Below, piece by piece: positions 45,416 to 57,312 of a stretch of DNA of 64,000 bases. The notes under the pieces are model-generated. The model was not told where the DNA came from and did no database searches. It saw only the letters and a list, made by a program, of their open reading frames with translations. Source of the stretch: Maratus speciosus (Eukaryota > Arthropoda > Arachnida > Araneae > Salticidae). Positions within the stretch are counted from its first letter, which is position 1, and every line of letters starts with the position of its first letter. The translations under genes and the position numbers were made by a program. Location: NCBI GenBank assembly GCA_963932465.1, contig OZ010786.1, positions 272,770,411-272,834,410 on the forward strand. The letters run 5' to 3'.

Positions 45416-46290
45416 ATGTCTAGTATTAAAGAATCTCATTATGTTGATAAATTAACTGATGACAACTATTTAGTTTGGAAGTTCAAAATAGAACAATTGT
45501 TAATCAAAGAAGGTCTGTATGAGTTGTATTTGAACCTAAAACGGAAAATGATGATAATTGGGTAAAAAATGATAGAAATGCTAGGTCATTAATTTGTTTA
45601 AATATCTCAGATTCACAAATTGTCCATGTCAGACATGCTAAAGGTGCTAAAGAAACATATGATCAATAGAAATCTGTTCATGAAAGAGTAAATTTAACAA
45701 ATAAACTTTATCTTTTTATGAAGCTGTATTCCATTAAATATAATGAAAGTGTAAAAATGCAGGAACATATTAATTATGTCTTAGAATTAGCAGAAAAATT
45801 AAGAAGTATAGGTAAAATAATACAAGATGATAATTTAATAGCTATTTTGCTCTGTTCCTTACTAAATTCTTATAGTACATTTATAATTGCTATTGAAAGT
45901 AAATATGAAACAGATTTATCATTAAAATATGTTCAAAACAAATTAATTGATGAGTATCTTAGAAGAGTTAAAACTAAACAAATTTCAACAAAATTTGAAT
46001 CTATTGCTTTAAAGGGTAATAGGGATAAACCAAAACATTTGAATAAACAAAAATTTTGTTCTCATTGCAAAAAGTATAATCACAACCGTGAAGATTGTTT
46101 TCACTTAAAGGGTAATAACACTAACAAAACAAAATCAAATTTCACCCAAGATAGATCATGTCAACAATTTAAAAAACCAAACAATTTCTCTGCCTCTACT
46201 GCAAGTCAAAATGAAAATCTATCAGATTCTCAAAACTATATTAATGGAAGAATCAAATACTTCGAGTTTTGTTATGAAATCTCAACAAAA
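45416..46290 (+). pseudogene. Copia gag, broken
   Basis: The start codon at 45416 opens MSSIKESHYVDKLTDDNYLV, the usual Copia gag N-terminus with a Y.VW motif. A one-base loss near 45533 shifts the frame, and TAG replaces a probable Trp at 45667-45669. From 45718 the frame is open through LELAEKLRSIGKIIQDDNLI, the UBN2-type capsid region, and a CCHC zinc knuckle FCSHCKKYNHNREDC (about 46057-46100, spacing C-2-C-4-H-4-C) that binds nucleic acid. The frame then runs out after the shift into protease near 46243. Gag would assemble the particle that packages the RNA. Confidence 0.92.
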
Positions 46291-47928
46291 TAGAAATAAA
46301 AACAAAAATTTGTCTTTTGTTATTGATTCAGGAGCGTCTGTTCATTTAGCTAGTTCCTTGGAACTGTTCTCAGAATTAAATAATTCGAATAAAGATACAA
46401 TTACAATTGCTAATGGAACTAAATTAACTACAAAGGGAAAGGGTAAATGCACTTTTAATATTGAAACACTTAATAGTCAAACAAATAGAGTTGCATTAGA
46501 TCATGTGTTTTATGTTCCCGAGTTAGATAGTAATTTATTGTCTGTCCAGTCTTGTACTGAGAAAGGTTTTGTTGTAACATTTAAAGATGACATACGTTTA
46601 ATTAAAAAGGGCAACATCTTAGTTGCAGATGCAAATGCTGATGAGGGGTTATACAGATTAAAAATAATACCTACAAATGAAAAGGTATATAGTGCTTCAG
46701 AAATATTACCCGTTTGTTCTAATGTCAACTGCATTCTAAAATGTCACCAAAGGCTGGTCCATAGAAATTTGGAATCCATCAAGAAAATTCAAAAAGATAA
46801 TTTAGCTTTAGGTATTACTGTGAATAATTGTTCTCATAATACTGAATGTTCAAGTTGCATAAAAGCTAATCTAACAGAAAAATCATTTCAAAAAAAAAAA
46901 AAAAAAAACGCAATACAGAAGTAAAAAACCACTTGATTTGATATACAGCGACGTATGCGGTCCTGCAGAAACAAAAAGTATGGGATCAAAAAGATATTTC
47001 CTTACATTTATTGATGATTACTCTCGTTATACACAAGTATATTTTATTTCTTCTAAAGATGAAGTATTTGATAAATTAAAAGAGTATGTTGCATAAACAA
47101 CAAACAAATTTAGATTGAAGATTATATCCTTGCGTAGTGACAATGGAACAGAATATTGCAATGAATCTGTTAAAGACTACCTTAAAAACTTAGAAATAAA
47201 TCACAAAACAACGACGCCATATTCAACGTCCCAAAATGGAGTCGCAGAAAGAAAGAATCGCTCGCTTATTGAAATGAGTAAAGCCATGCTTATAAATGGG
47301 CAGAAGCCGAGAATGTTTTTGGCAGTCTACTTACAAAATAGATTACCTACAAAATCAATTGAAAAGACACCATATGAACTGTGGAATGGGCATAAGCCAA
47401 ATTTGAGTCATCTTAAAGTATTTGGATGCAAAGCATATGTGTAAATTCATAAACAGAAGAGACAAAAATTTGACGAAAAAGCCACTGAAGGAGTCTTTGT
47501 TGGTTACGATTTAAGAAGCAAAGGATACCGAATTTATATAAGCGGTAGTAAAATAGTGATAAGCAGAACAGTGAAGTTTTTTGAAAATATGAACTGTGAA
47601 AATGTCTTTAAAGAAAATCCTGAAGAGCGAATCTCCGATTTAATGCATTTCAATTTTTCAGAAGAAAATCTTGAAAATTATCGTGAAGCTATCCCAATAG
47701 AAAATACTGCAGAAGAAATAAAAATGGATGAAAAATCAGTAGATAACCCAACAACTGAAGAAAGTGAAGGTAATTCCCAGAGAAGAATATCTAACCGAGA
47801 GACTAAAGGAATTCCACCAGAAAGATATTCTTACAAAACTGAAGATAGTTGTTCCAAAAATCAAGATCCTGAATCCTTTAAAGATGTTTTACAATTACCA
47901 GTAAAAGATCAACAGAAAGGGTTTTAAG
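46244..47928 (+). pseudogene. Copia protease and integrase, broken
   Basis: Protease: FVIDSGASVHLASS at about 46316 holds the DSG catalytic triad, followed by VFYVPELDSNLLSVQ. The pre-integrase zinc domain has CHQRLVHRNLE and CSSCIKA; the usual Trp before the first His is replaced. A run of 17 A at about 46891-46908 shifts the frame. The integrase core gives LDLIYSDVCGP (first Asp, about 46950), SDNGTEY (second Asp, about 47137) and SQNGVAERKNR (Glu, about 47230-47262), so all three DDE residues are present. Stops lie at 47094 and 47442. The acidic linker continues to a stop at 47926, where tryptophan is usual before AMKEEF. Confidence 0.92.
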
Positions 47929-49414
47929 CTATGAAGGAAGAATTTAACTCTTTAAAGAAAAATGAAGTATTTGAGCTTGTTACTTTACCCAAAGGAAAGC
48001 ACGCCATTGGCTGTAAATGGGTTTACAAAACAAAACGTGATGAAAATGCAGAAGAAATAAAATGCAAAGCACGATTAGTTGCCAAAGGTTTCACTCAAAA
48101 ACTAGGCACTGATTATGATGAAACCTTCTCTCCTGTCGTCAAACATTAGAGCTTTTCTGACCTGGGCAGCTTATCAAAAAGCCAGGGTATTTCAAGTAGA
48201 TGTTAAAACAGCCATTCTACATGGTAAACTAGATAATGAAGAATTATACATGCATCAACCAGAAGGCTTTCATGATGAAAAAAATAAAAACAAAGTCTAT
48301 AAATTAAAAAAGGCTATATATGGTCTTAAACAAGCTGCCAAGTGCTGGAATGAAGAAATAGAGAATACTCTAAAGGCATATGGATTTAAACAAAGTGAAG
48401 CTGATCCATGTTTGTTCACAAAAGAAAAATCAAAGAAGACAATTCATCTCATACTGTATGTAGATGATATGGTGATAAGCTCAGAAGATGAAAATGAAGT
48501 TAATGAAGTAATAAATTATTTAAAGAAATCTCATCCCATAATATCACTGGGAGAAGCAAAATACTTCTTAGGTATAGAAATTTACAGAAGAAGATGGAAG
48601 TTATTTACTTTTACAAAGAAGTAAAATAAATCAATTAGTTAAAGATTTTCAGCTTGAAGAAGCCAAACCAACTTATACCCCAATGGAAACTAACTATTGT
48701 AGTTTAGATAAAGAAGAAAATCTTTTATCACCAAATGATAATTATAGACAAGCTATAGGAAGTCTTTTATATATTTCCTCATGCACAAGACCAGGTGTTA
48801 GCGCTCCTACACACATACAAAGTCGAAGATGCAATAATCCAAGACAAAAAGACTGGAATGCTGTTAAGAGGGTAATAAGATACTTAAAAACAACGAAAGA
48901 CTCCACATTTCTTCAAAAGAATATCCTAATATAGTTGCATACTCGGATGCAGACTGGGGTCAAGATGCTACAACAGAAAATCCACCTCAGGAAATGTAAT
49001 CTTCTTAGGCAATAGCTGCATTTCTTGGTTCTCGCGAAAACAATCATGTGTAACGTTATCGTCAGCAGAAGCTGAATATGTGGCATTGTCACCAGCAACT
49101 CAAGAAGTGTTAGGTGTCTTAAAATTGTGTAAATGTCTCAACTTACAACAACATTTTCCTATTAGAATTTTTGAAGATAACCAGTCTACGATTAAATTGG
49201 TTGAAAGTGAAAAATTTAAATCTCGCACTAAGCATATAGATACAAAGTATCATTACATACGAGATTTGAAAACGAAAAATGTTATAGATGTCAAATAGCT
49301 ATCAACAAATGAAATGATAGCAGACATAATGACGAAGCCGCTGCCAAAGGCCAAATTTGAACTTTGTAGAAACCTTATCCACCTGGTGTCAGATTCTATC
49401 ACAAAACGGGAGAG
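47929..49414 (+). pseudogene. Copia reverse transcriptase and RNase H, broken
   Basis: RT opens with [17 protein letters not shown] and [12 protein letters not shown] frameshift near 48147 leads to VFQVDVKTAILHGKLDNEEL (first Asp), YGLKQAAKCW and the active-site YVDD at about 48457-48470. A shift near 48594 leads into KPTYTPMETNYC and QAIGSLLYISS. RNase H shows YSDADWGQD (about 48940), then after another shift NVIFLGNSCISWFSRKQSC, TLSSAEAEYVAL, IFEDNQST and KHIDTKYHYIRD. It ends ITKRERC at the polypurine tract. Catalytic acids are present, but the frames cannot be read through. Confidence 0.93.
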
Positions 49415-49415
49415 A
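49402..49415 (+). promoter_or_regulatory. Polypurine tract before the 3' LTR
   Basis: AAAACGGGAGAGA sits immediately upstream of the 3' LTR, the standard plus-strand primer position for LTR elements. Confidence 0.8.
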
Positions 49416-49906
49416 TGTTAGAGAATTGCTCTTTTGTTTCAAGAACATTCCACCAGATGGCAGCATCAGACAATCTTTGTTGTTTTACTGGCACAGACCC
49501 TCAGAACAGTTAGTGTTTCTCCATGGCTCATAGCAGTTGTGCAGCAAAATGCTGCTGGATTAAAAATCCAATAATATTCCAAAGGAATAATAATATTATA
49601 CATTAAAAAACTCTAACAAACTAATTTTTAATACGTAGTTCAAAGTATTTCTTTATATTTGTGTTTGTAAATAGTCTCAAGAATATTCATCTGTTTTGTT
49701 TTTATTGTGAAGTGTGATCAGTATTGTGTCCAGCATATTATTCTAGTGTATTTAATCTTCAAATAAATGTTTTTTGTTCATCCTAAGAAGAATATATTTC
49801 TACTGAATAATACATCAAAACATAAAGGTAAAACTTTTAACTTTTTTATTGTTTAGTATTGAGGAATTTCGTATTCATGCCTTCCATATGGAATAACATT
49901 CCAACA
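49416..49906 (+). repeat. 3' LTR of the Copia element
   Basis: Same length as the 5' LTR. Differences by eye are at about AAAAG/AAAGG, CTGCAA/CTCTAA, three in AATATTTAATGCATAG, one near CATAAA(A/G)GT and one in GAGG(T/A)ATTT. Confidence 0.96.
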
Positions 49907-50510
49907 ATATTTCCTAAAAGTGATAAGCTTGTTTCCAGAGAGTTTATATTTATAATTTAAATTATTAATCCGATATTATGTAATACTAATAATAATAAGA
50001 TTTTAATACGATAATAACTACAGTAATAACATAAATTTTCACCAGTGTCCTGAATATAGTATACAGTTAACCAATATTACCATTGGTGTCATTAAATACA
50101 CAGTTACATTTCGAATTCTTGAAATTAAGTACTGATTAAATGGTTCGTGAATATATATTAGTAGCGTAATATTTGCATATAAATGTACTTTAAATACAAT
50201 ACTTATGAGATTTTATGTAATTAAAAACTACGAAATTATAGTCGAAAACTTACCAGTTTGCGATAAATTTCTTGAAGCTTAGACGAGAAAGTATTTATCC
50301 AGATAATATGAAGTAAAATATAAAAATGTGATCCAGGGGCTGCATTTTTTTCCTACCTTCAGTCTAGGTATTCTCTCTCCAAATGACGTGGATGCAGAAA
50401 TTTCATTGTCAGAAAGAACTTTTTCCATTTTTGCTCAATTGTTAAAATAAACCGAATTATTATTATTATTGTTATGTGCGATTTGTTTGTTGTGAGAATG
50501 ACTGCTACAC
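49907..50510 (+). repeat. Satellite-spacer copy, right side
   Basis: It repeats 39083-39760 (TTCCTAAAAGTGATAAGCTT, CCGATATTATGTAATA, GAAGTAAAATATAAAAATG) and then 38300-38465 (CATTGTCAGAAAGAAC, TTAAAATAAACCGAATTATT). It shows that the composite spacer exists at least twice, once in contiguous form. Confidence 0.8.
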
Positions 50511-50740
50511 GCTACATTTTGCTATACCTAACATTCAATAGTGAATATAAATAACATTTTTCAATTTCATGCCGATGCGACTATATTGACGCTAAAAATA
50601 ATTTTGGCCCGCTAGAATAGAAAAAACTCCCACCGTGCGTCGGCTCTCCTGCGCAGTATGCGCGCTAATGTAATAAACTGTATGTTATGATACAAAGCAA
50701 TCTCTTGGTCAGACTACCGAAATTTAGAATTTGCCTATTC

Positions 50741-50863
50741 ATGAGAAAAATAAGGGATTTGAGTGATTTTGAAGGCAACATGATTATAGGCGCCAAAAGA
50801 GCCTGTTCCAGTGTTTCTAAAACTGGTAATTGTTTTGGCTTTTCTCGTACGTCAACGTATTGA
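50741..50863 (+). pseudogene. Tc1-like transposase N-terminal fragment
   Basis: A 40-codon open frame starts MRKIRDLSDFEGNMIIGAKR and continues ACSSVSKTGNCFGFSRTSTY. This matches the first helix-turn-helix of Tc1-like transposases (DLSDFERGMIVGAR...SVSKTAxxxGxSRxTV). It belongs to a different Tc1 family from the one at 27 kb. Sequence after 50863 no longer aligns, so it is a truncated fragment. Confidence 0.72.
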
Positions 50864-51203
50864 GTCTTCAAATAGCTGCTTAGCTAAACAACGTCGAGTC
50901 AAAAGTTGAAAACAATTGGCGGAAATAACTTGGGAATGGTGGTTATATTTAACCTCGTACTTCCAACTCTGGAATGGCATTAGGGACTACACCAGAGTTT
51001 TCAAAATTATACCTTTTAGACTGTTCTTTGATTCAAAATTTATCATTATGTTCCCATTCAGGTTCGTAAGAGATTACACGCAGCGGTTTCACGCTGAGTT
51101 GGCATTCCGAAAGTATCGCGATTTCACGTGATGATATAGGTTGCAGGTGACTGACACACATTGTGTGCAACAACAGAATAGATAAAGCAACTATATGTAA
51201 CAC
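50864..51203. other. Unassigned stretch after the Tc1 fragment
   Basis: A 71-codon frame at 50916-51131 has no recognised domain. I consider it unlikely to be a gene. Confidence 0.35.
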
Positions 51204-51308
51204 ATATAAATTGAAAAAGCAACGTTAAAAACACCAGAATAAGCAAAAATTCCGCAATGGAATTTTTGCTTATTCTGGTGTTTTTAACGTTGCTTTTTTA
51301 ATTTATAT
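51204..51308. repeat. Near-perfect 105 bp hairpin
   Basis: ATATAAATTGAAAAAGCAAC at the left is mirrored by GTTGCTTTTTTAATTTATAT at the right. The arms of about 50 bases, including GTTAAAAACACCAGAATAAG, pair with only one or two mismatches around a five-base loop GCAAT. It could be a tiny snap-back MITE or, if transcribed, a small-RNA precursor-like hairpin. Confidence 0.92.
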
Positions 51309-53601
51309 CATTCTGCGCCAAGTAGCATCTTAATAATTATATGTAACACAACTCAGGATCATACAAAATGGATCTATAAGCACTGTTATATGGATCTGGA
51401 ACGTATCCTTACCCCATTAGTGCGCAGTTTGCATACATGCAAACAACAGTTTTTTGAATTTAATGGATTTTTTTTATTCGTATTTACACAGAATTCCTAA
51501 TTCACAACAGAAAATTAAAATATCAATATGTGCTTTAATTAATAACAAACCATTCCGTTTTTAAATAAAGTGAAATTAATCATTGAAACTTTCTGGTGTA
51601 AAGTCAGATTTTCTGAACTGCGTAATTTTTAGAACGTATTCTATCATAGGAATTAAAGGATTAAATGTTAAGTTTTATAAAATAAATAATAATATAAAAT
51701 AAGGTATTTGGAGACATACTTATTAAAATGTTTACTAATTTGCATTATTTTAGCGTAAAACAGCGACACGACAGTAGTTTTTACTTGTTTTTCAGATGTG
51801 CAACAGAAGAAAAGATTGATGTATTATATGAAAAATGTATCTGTGATTTTTTTTCGTTATTTTTCTTGTGTAATAAACCTTTCAGATAAACATACATAAT
51901 TTTTTCAAAAAAAAATTAAAAATCGCGCATTTAAGGGTTGAAATATATTCTTTCATGAAAGCCGTATTAAACACGATATTAAAACTGCGTAGCAGGGTGT
52001 TCCTAATATTTTTGTCATCAATGTAGTTCCAGCAAGTTTCCAGGCTACAAAAATAAATTAGTTTACAAAATGATAAAAATATTCCACTCTCTGTATTGTT
52101 TGGGAAAAAAGGAATTTTGAATTTTTTGTGCACAAATCTTGCTAGTTTTTGGAATATATAGCATATATATTTTTTTCGATTAAACATAAATTTCACTTAT
52201 CTAACAAAAAGGGCAAATTTCGTTTCTGTCTCTCTCATTCCAAAAGAAAAAGATCGCTATAGATAAGATTTATTGCAAATAAATTGTCTTTTATAAACAT
52301 AAAATTTCGTACATACCTTATACAGCAGACTTTCGAAAAATAACACCCATCAAATTTGAAACGTCCCTTTTTTCTTTTCAGATATGCTTTTCCTCGAAAA
52401 ATACCTTTTCAAGTAAAAATTATTCTGATATTTTTATAGGAAATGAGTTTCAATACATTTTAATTCCATATACTTAATTTTTCTTTCAACATCAAATACT
52501 GAGAAATAGTTTATGCCAAAAATAACTCAGGATATAAATTGGGATATAAAAGTAAATGATGTTTTGATATTTGAAAAGTTAAAAATAGTTTTAGATTAAC
52601 TTTAATATTTTGCTTTATTTCCGATTTACTACATATAAAATAAATTTTGATTTCATTATTATAATATAAGGTGTGTTTCACTAGGTCGTTAAATATGGTT
52701 CATAAGCTAATTGAATTTTAATAGCATAATTTCCGAATAGTAAACTTGTTTATTTATTAAATCTTAGAATTTCTTACATTAACACTTCAGCTGATGCCCA
52801 AACACGCGTTCTTCGAAAAAATAATATTTTTTATTAGTTCTCGAATGCAGTCCCGAAACTGTCTAAAAGTTATTGGTATTCTTAATACCATGTCTCAAAT
52901 TTCATATAAAACTAATTTCTGCGAATTCCAATGGAGAATCGTACTCTTGTGGTAAAATTTAGATTGAGCGAACATTCATGAAAGTAGATATTTTCATTAG
53001 AAATTTCAAATTTTAATGATTTAGACCTAGAAGGATGCAATTGATATGTGTCGAACTGAATTATTATTTAATTACATTTGCATATAGTCAAACAAAAAAT
53101 ATTTACTTTGTAAAATTAGGATCAAAAGTTTTATTTATTTTTGTATTATTATATATTTGAACATATGGTATTCTGTTTAGTGTTTGGAAAGTGGAGTCAC
53201 TCCAGATATTTATATTTTTATGGGTTTTTCTTTTACTTTTACGATTTTTTCTATTAATTTATTTTACACTTAACTTAAAAATGCACATTAGTTTAGTAAA
53301 ATATACTATAAGCAGCGTACGAACGAAAAGTAAAGAAAAAAAATTTGGTCTTCGTTGAGTTCGGGCACACAGCTGTTGGCTTAAAGTGAAACGTCTCAGG
53401 CAGCGAGTCCTGTTTAGCATACATGATTGAAGTGGAAACAAGACGTTGACTGCGTTACAAATTTTATTTTAACTTAAAACAGGTACTACGGTATAGGATA
53501 TTTAATTCAACTGGTAGCCGACGGCAATTTTGTTAGGCATCATTAGCTTGTGACGTAAGAAGTAAAAGACCTAAGGTATAACATCGATGTGTATTTTGAA
53601 C
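51309..53601. other. AT-rich region, no gene recognised
   Basis: I see only short frames of random appearance and no repeat shared with the rest of the window. Confidence 0.45.
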
Positions 53602-54838
53602 TAGCAGAACTACCCGGCTTCACCCGTGTGAATTATGAGGGATCTTCCGGATAAAATAAATTAAAATGAAATAATACGGCAATCACAGTAACAGAGATTT
53701 GCTCATTCCTTTCCCCAAAACATTAAAAAGACAATCTGAAAACATAACGTTATTGTCTCGCAACCGTAGTAAAATCCCTGAAGTTTAATATCAGAATGCG
53801 CATTTTCTTTGGTGTGTGTAACAGGAAAATATATGATTTGCCTGATAATAGGGAAAAAATCCACCAAATGCTGTAGAATACAGTGAAATTCTCGTTTGTA
53901 TGGCATTTATCTACATTATAAAATAAAAATATGTCAGTGATTACCGCCGACATCATACTGGGGATTGCAAAGACCTAACCCGTATATTGTGTCTTTACTG
54001 CAATTTTTCTTGACTTCTAAGCACCAGTCAATTTCCTTTTTTGCACCATCAAGCAGAAAAAAAAAGTTCTATAAAAAAAATTACTTTCAGATGAAGTTTA
54101 TTTTAGAATTATATCTCAATTTTCTGATTTTAATTGATTTAAGGTAATTTTCAATAATGGGTAATTTTAAATATGCGTGCAACACAACTACGAAAGCTGA
54201 TTTCGTTTCCCCTTAATGCAATATCATAAAGAAAAGACATGTCTATGAGTAATGATGCATCATATTGTTGGTGGCAACAACCTAACTGAACCATAAATTT
54301 CTCTCTTACTTTAATTTAACCTCTAAACAACGCGCATTCGATTGTCCCAATGTCTAATAGAAATAAAAAAGTACTTTCAGTAACATTTGTTCCAAAAGTT
54401 TATATCAATTTACAGATTTCTCATTGAATTTAAAGTAATTTTCATGCACGAATATACTTTTTCATATTACGCGCAACCTAATTACAAAAGATTAACTCGA
54501 GTGTTCATAAACATTGTAAAATTCAGTATTTGTTTGTTTTCGTGCAATATTGCATAACTGAATTGGAAAACGAAATTAAAACGCCAAAAATAAATTATTT
54601 AAAATAAAACACGAATTTAACAGATATCGAATTACGCAAAATTATGTATATAAAATGAAATCAGGAATTTCGTACCCGCTGCTTATAATTTAAGTTCTTC
54701 TGAACAGATTTCGATGCGGCCTGCACTATTAGTTTTCCAGGAAAGGTTTTAAAGTGCAGTGCATTGTTTTACGTTACTTATTCATAGAATTATAGCTAAA
54801 GTTATCTAATCACGTGAACCCGATTATGAAAGATTAGT
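53602..54838 (+). repeat. Second copy of the 4.3 kb dispersed element, front part only
   Basis: It starts AACTAGCAGAACTACCCGGC and follows 40168-41465 block by block (ACATTAAAAAGACAATCTGA, CATCATACTG, CATTCGATTGTCCCAATGTC, CTGCTTATAATTTAAGTTCT, GTGAACCCGATTATGAAAGA). It stops at about 54838 in the third module, so the rear 3 kb is missing. Divergence is substantial. Confidence 0.88.
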
Positions 54839-54844
54839 AAGGTA

Positions 54845-55940
54845 TTTGTACCCAATATGGACAGTGCTCTCAATATGGACACCCCTAATATTTTAAAAAG
54901 TAACGATTTTGATAGAGTGATGGCGCTACATGTCCGTGAAGAAATGCAGTTGAAAAGATAATCAAGCCTCTAAAGTGCAATAAAGCGCGCTGTTCGCCAT
55001 CTGGAAGGAAACTTTTTGTTTCATGGTGTGCTGATTGTAATTACAGGTAAGTTTAAATTCTTATTAGATATGGTAAAATTACTTTAAATATTGAAAAGTG
55101 GAGTGTTTTACAAAGCTGATAAAACATATTTTCGATTGCTATTGCAAATATTGATTTAAAATGTTTTCTTTATTTATTATTTAAAAGATTAATAAAACTA
55201 TGCCCGATTCCCAATATGGACACCTTATGTCCACATTGAAAATACAGCAAGTAAATCTTCAGATTAACAAATTTGTAAAATATCTGTTTAATATCATTTG
55301 AACAACCCTCCAAGAAACCTCCTCCAAGAAAAAAATCCTCCAAAAAGCCCTTGCAGAAAAATCAAAAGAAGCCTCCCTTCAGTAGGATATCTGTTAGTGA
55401 AATCACAGATACCAGCGGTATGACTTTCTCAACAAAGGAGAGCTGGTACTGCTTCCTTTGCAGTATTAATGCTGTTGCAGATATGCGGCTATGCATCACA
55501 TGCGACAGATATGTCCATAAGGACTGTGTGGGACTTACAGCCCATCGTTAAGTTTTTATTTGTCCATCCTCTGGGGACTAAGTAATAACAGATGTAAATT
55601 CTGCAGACAGATGCAATAAAGCTAAGCAAAACCAACTATATTATTTCATAATATTTTGTAGTAACTGAGATACTTTGCATGGGTCTTCGAAGAGCCACAA
55701 CCGAAAAGAGTACCCCCCCCCCCCCTTCTAAAATGCACGTTCTGAAGATATTTACTGTGCCCCGCTCCCCCGCAATACTTTAAGGTATATTTATTTTATC
55801 CCTCTCCTCTAAAATCCCTTGGAAGAGTGACTCTTCCATACACCCTGTGTAGTAGGTCAATAAGGAGCCAACTGTCTTTAATATAAACATGTATGTCCAT
55901 AATAGGGACAGGCGGTTCCTTATATGGACACTTGTAAACA
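54845..55940 (+). mobile_element. Decayed pogo-like element with TATGGACA motifs
   Basis: The motif AATATGGACA occurs twice at 54856-54890, again at about 55210, and ATATGGACAC at about 55922, with complementary TTATGTCCA at 55230 and 55890. A transposase C-terminal zinc-finger fragment lies inside (55339-55551). Clear inverted ends were not found, so the limits are approximate. Confidence 0.45.
55339..55551 (+). pseudogene. C-terminal PHD-like zinc finger of a pogo-type transposase
   Basis: The frame contains a Lys/Pro-rich linker (SKKPLQKNQKKPPFSRIS), then WYCFLCSINAVADMRLCITC and DRYVHKDCVGLTAHR. The spacing C-2-C ... C-2-C ... H-2-C matches the cysteine-rich tail found on some insect pogo-like transposases (W.C..C......MR.C..C..W.H..CVGL). 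A stop ends the frame before the last cysteine (FICPSS follows). The HTH and DDE domains are missing. Confidence 0.6.
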
Positions 55941-56678
55941 TTTTTTTTTGTTTTTATCATAAAAATTAAACCAGAATAGTTACAAGGTCACTAATTTTAA
56001 CAATGATTGTCAATAGTCCATTGATTGTGGTCATATATTTTTAAAGATCTATGACGTGTACACGGGGGTGAAAAAATCTGCAACTCTAGCCATTACTGCA
56101 ACTCTAACCATCATAGACATCTATAGACCTCATCAAAACAGTGTTTATAGATAGGAACTAACAATTAAACACAACTTAAAAGTCATCAATACAAGTAAAT
56201 AAAAACAAAATAGTTAAGTAATATAAACAAGTAATATAAAAATATTTTAAGTCAATTCCTACTTGGGTCAATAAGAGAATTTATTTTCTCCCATTCTTCT
56301 TTCCTGAGTGGTGCTTAAAATGTCTTGATTAACAAGAGGGCTCTCTCGGTCTTAAAATACCTTGACCAAGAAGAGGGCTCTCTCGATTATTGAAAATTAA
56401 TTAATTAAATTTAATTAATGAATTAATATTTGAAAAAACTGGATTAACATCAAGTGTCATCCACTACAAGTTAAAAAAAAATCATTTGAGCTTGATTGGA
56501 TGGATAATAAGTATTTTATTAACGATTGAAAATTTGAACAAGATATATATAGCGAGAGTGTGAGCTAATAGTAGGAATTGAAGAAAAAATGGTTTCACAT
56601 TGATGCAAAATAATTAATTAGTTCGCTTTTTACGCAGTCGGGTTTTTTGCTTTTATAAATTTAATTGTTTATTCATAT
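55941..56678. other. Unassigned AT-rich spacer with a minisatellite
   Basis: Two 36-37 bp units, CTTAAAATGTCTTGATTAAC plus AAGAGGGCTCTCTCGG and a close copy, lie at 56314-56386. No gene is seen. Confidence 0.5.
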
Positions 56679-57001
56679 AATTGAACCACCAATTGGAAGA
56701 ATGGAATAAACGTCACTTTTTGACACATTCATCTTTCTACACTTTTACATTCTTTAGACGTAGCTCTTAACTGTGAGTTTGAAAAAAAGAACAAAAACCA
56801 TCCGCTTCGTATAGATTCATGCGGCCATAAAAATAGTTAGTTGGAATGAGGAACAAATCCTTCCTTTATTCCCTTCTTCCAACTGTCAACTGTACGAGTA
56901 TAGAAATAGTGTTTCTTTTTGCCTGGTATTTTTTTCGATAAACAAAAATGCATCGCTATTGGTGGGGGACGCAATACTAGCAATCTAATAGCCGCTATTT
57001 T

Positions 57002-57222
57002 AGAGCGTGTTCAGCAGACCTTACCAAAGCCGTCAAAGTTACCGACCAATTGTAGGGCAGTGTGAAATTGTGACGTCAGCTACAATTCAACAATGGCACA
57101 AACGAAAGCTAGCCTGTTGAACTGAAGATGACGTCACAATTCTCCTTGATTTTTATTTCATGCTGCATTACAATTGGTTGGTAACTTTGGTAGCTTTGGT
57201 AAGGTCTGCTGAACGCGCTCTT
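57002..57222. mobile_element. MITE in the leader of the transposase-like gene, about 221 bp
   Basis: AGAGCGTGTTCAGCAGACCT at the left pairs with AGGTCTGCTGAACGCGCTCT at the right. Pairing continues through TACCAAAG, AAAGTTACC and ACCAATTGTA, and TGACGTCA-type boxes occur on both sides. Target duplication is not clear. It is non-coding. Confidence 0.9.
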
Positions 57223-57312
57223 TGTTTTGTGTTTGAGACTGCATTCGTTTAGCATCAAGTCGTGGACATTATTAACCTATAAATTTGATTACTTCATTAT
57301 TAAAATTTGAAA

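Larger units (their letters stand above)
44466..49906 (+). mobile_element. Full-length Copia (Ty1/Copia) retrotransposon, 5441 bp
   Basis: Two 491 bp LTRs begin TGTTAG and end CCAACA. They flank gag, protease, integrase, reverse transcriptase and RNase H in Copia order. The 5 bp target duplication ATATT is at 44461-44465 and 49907-49911. By eye the LTRs differ at about eight positions (near 1.6 percent), so insertion was fairly recent. The polyprotein is nevertheless broken by about ten frameshifts or stops. It is inserted in satellite-spacer sequence right next to the end of the 4.3 kb element. Confidence 0.97.

Noticed and set aside
50916..51131. 71-codon frame starting MAEITWEWWLY
   Set aside because: No family recognised, and it follows a truncated Tc1 fragment in repeat-derived DNA.
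53259..53441. Possible LTR-element primer site or cysteine-rich peptide
   Set aside because: No paired LTR was found and the cysteines show no spacing pattern.
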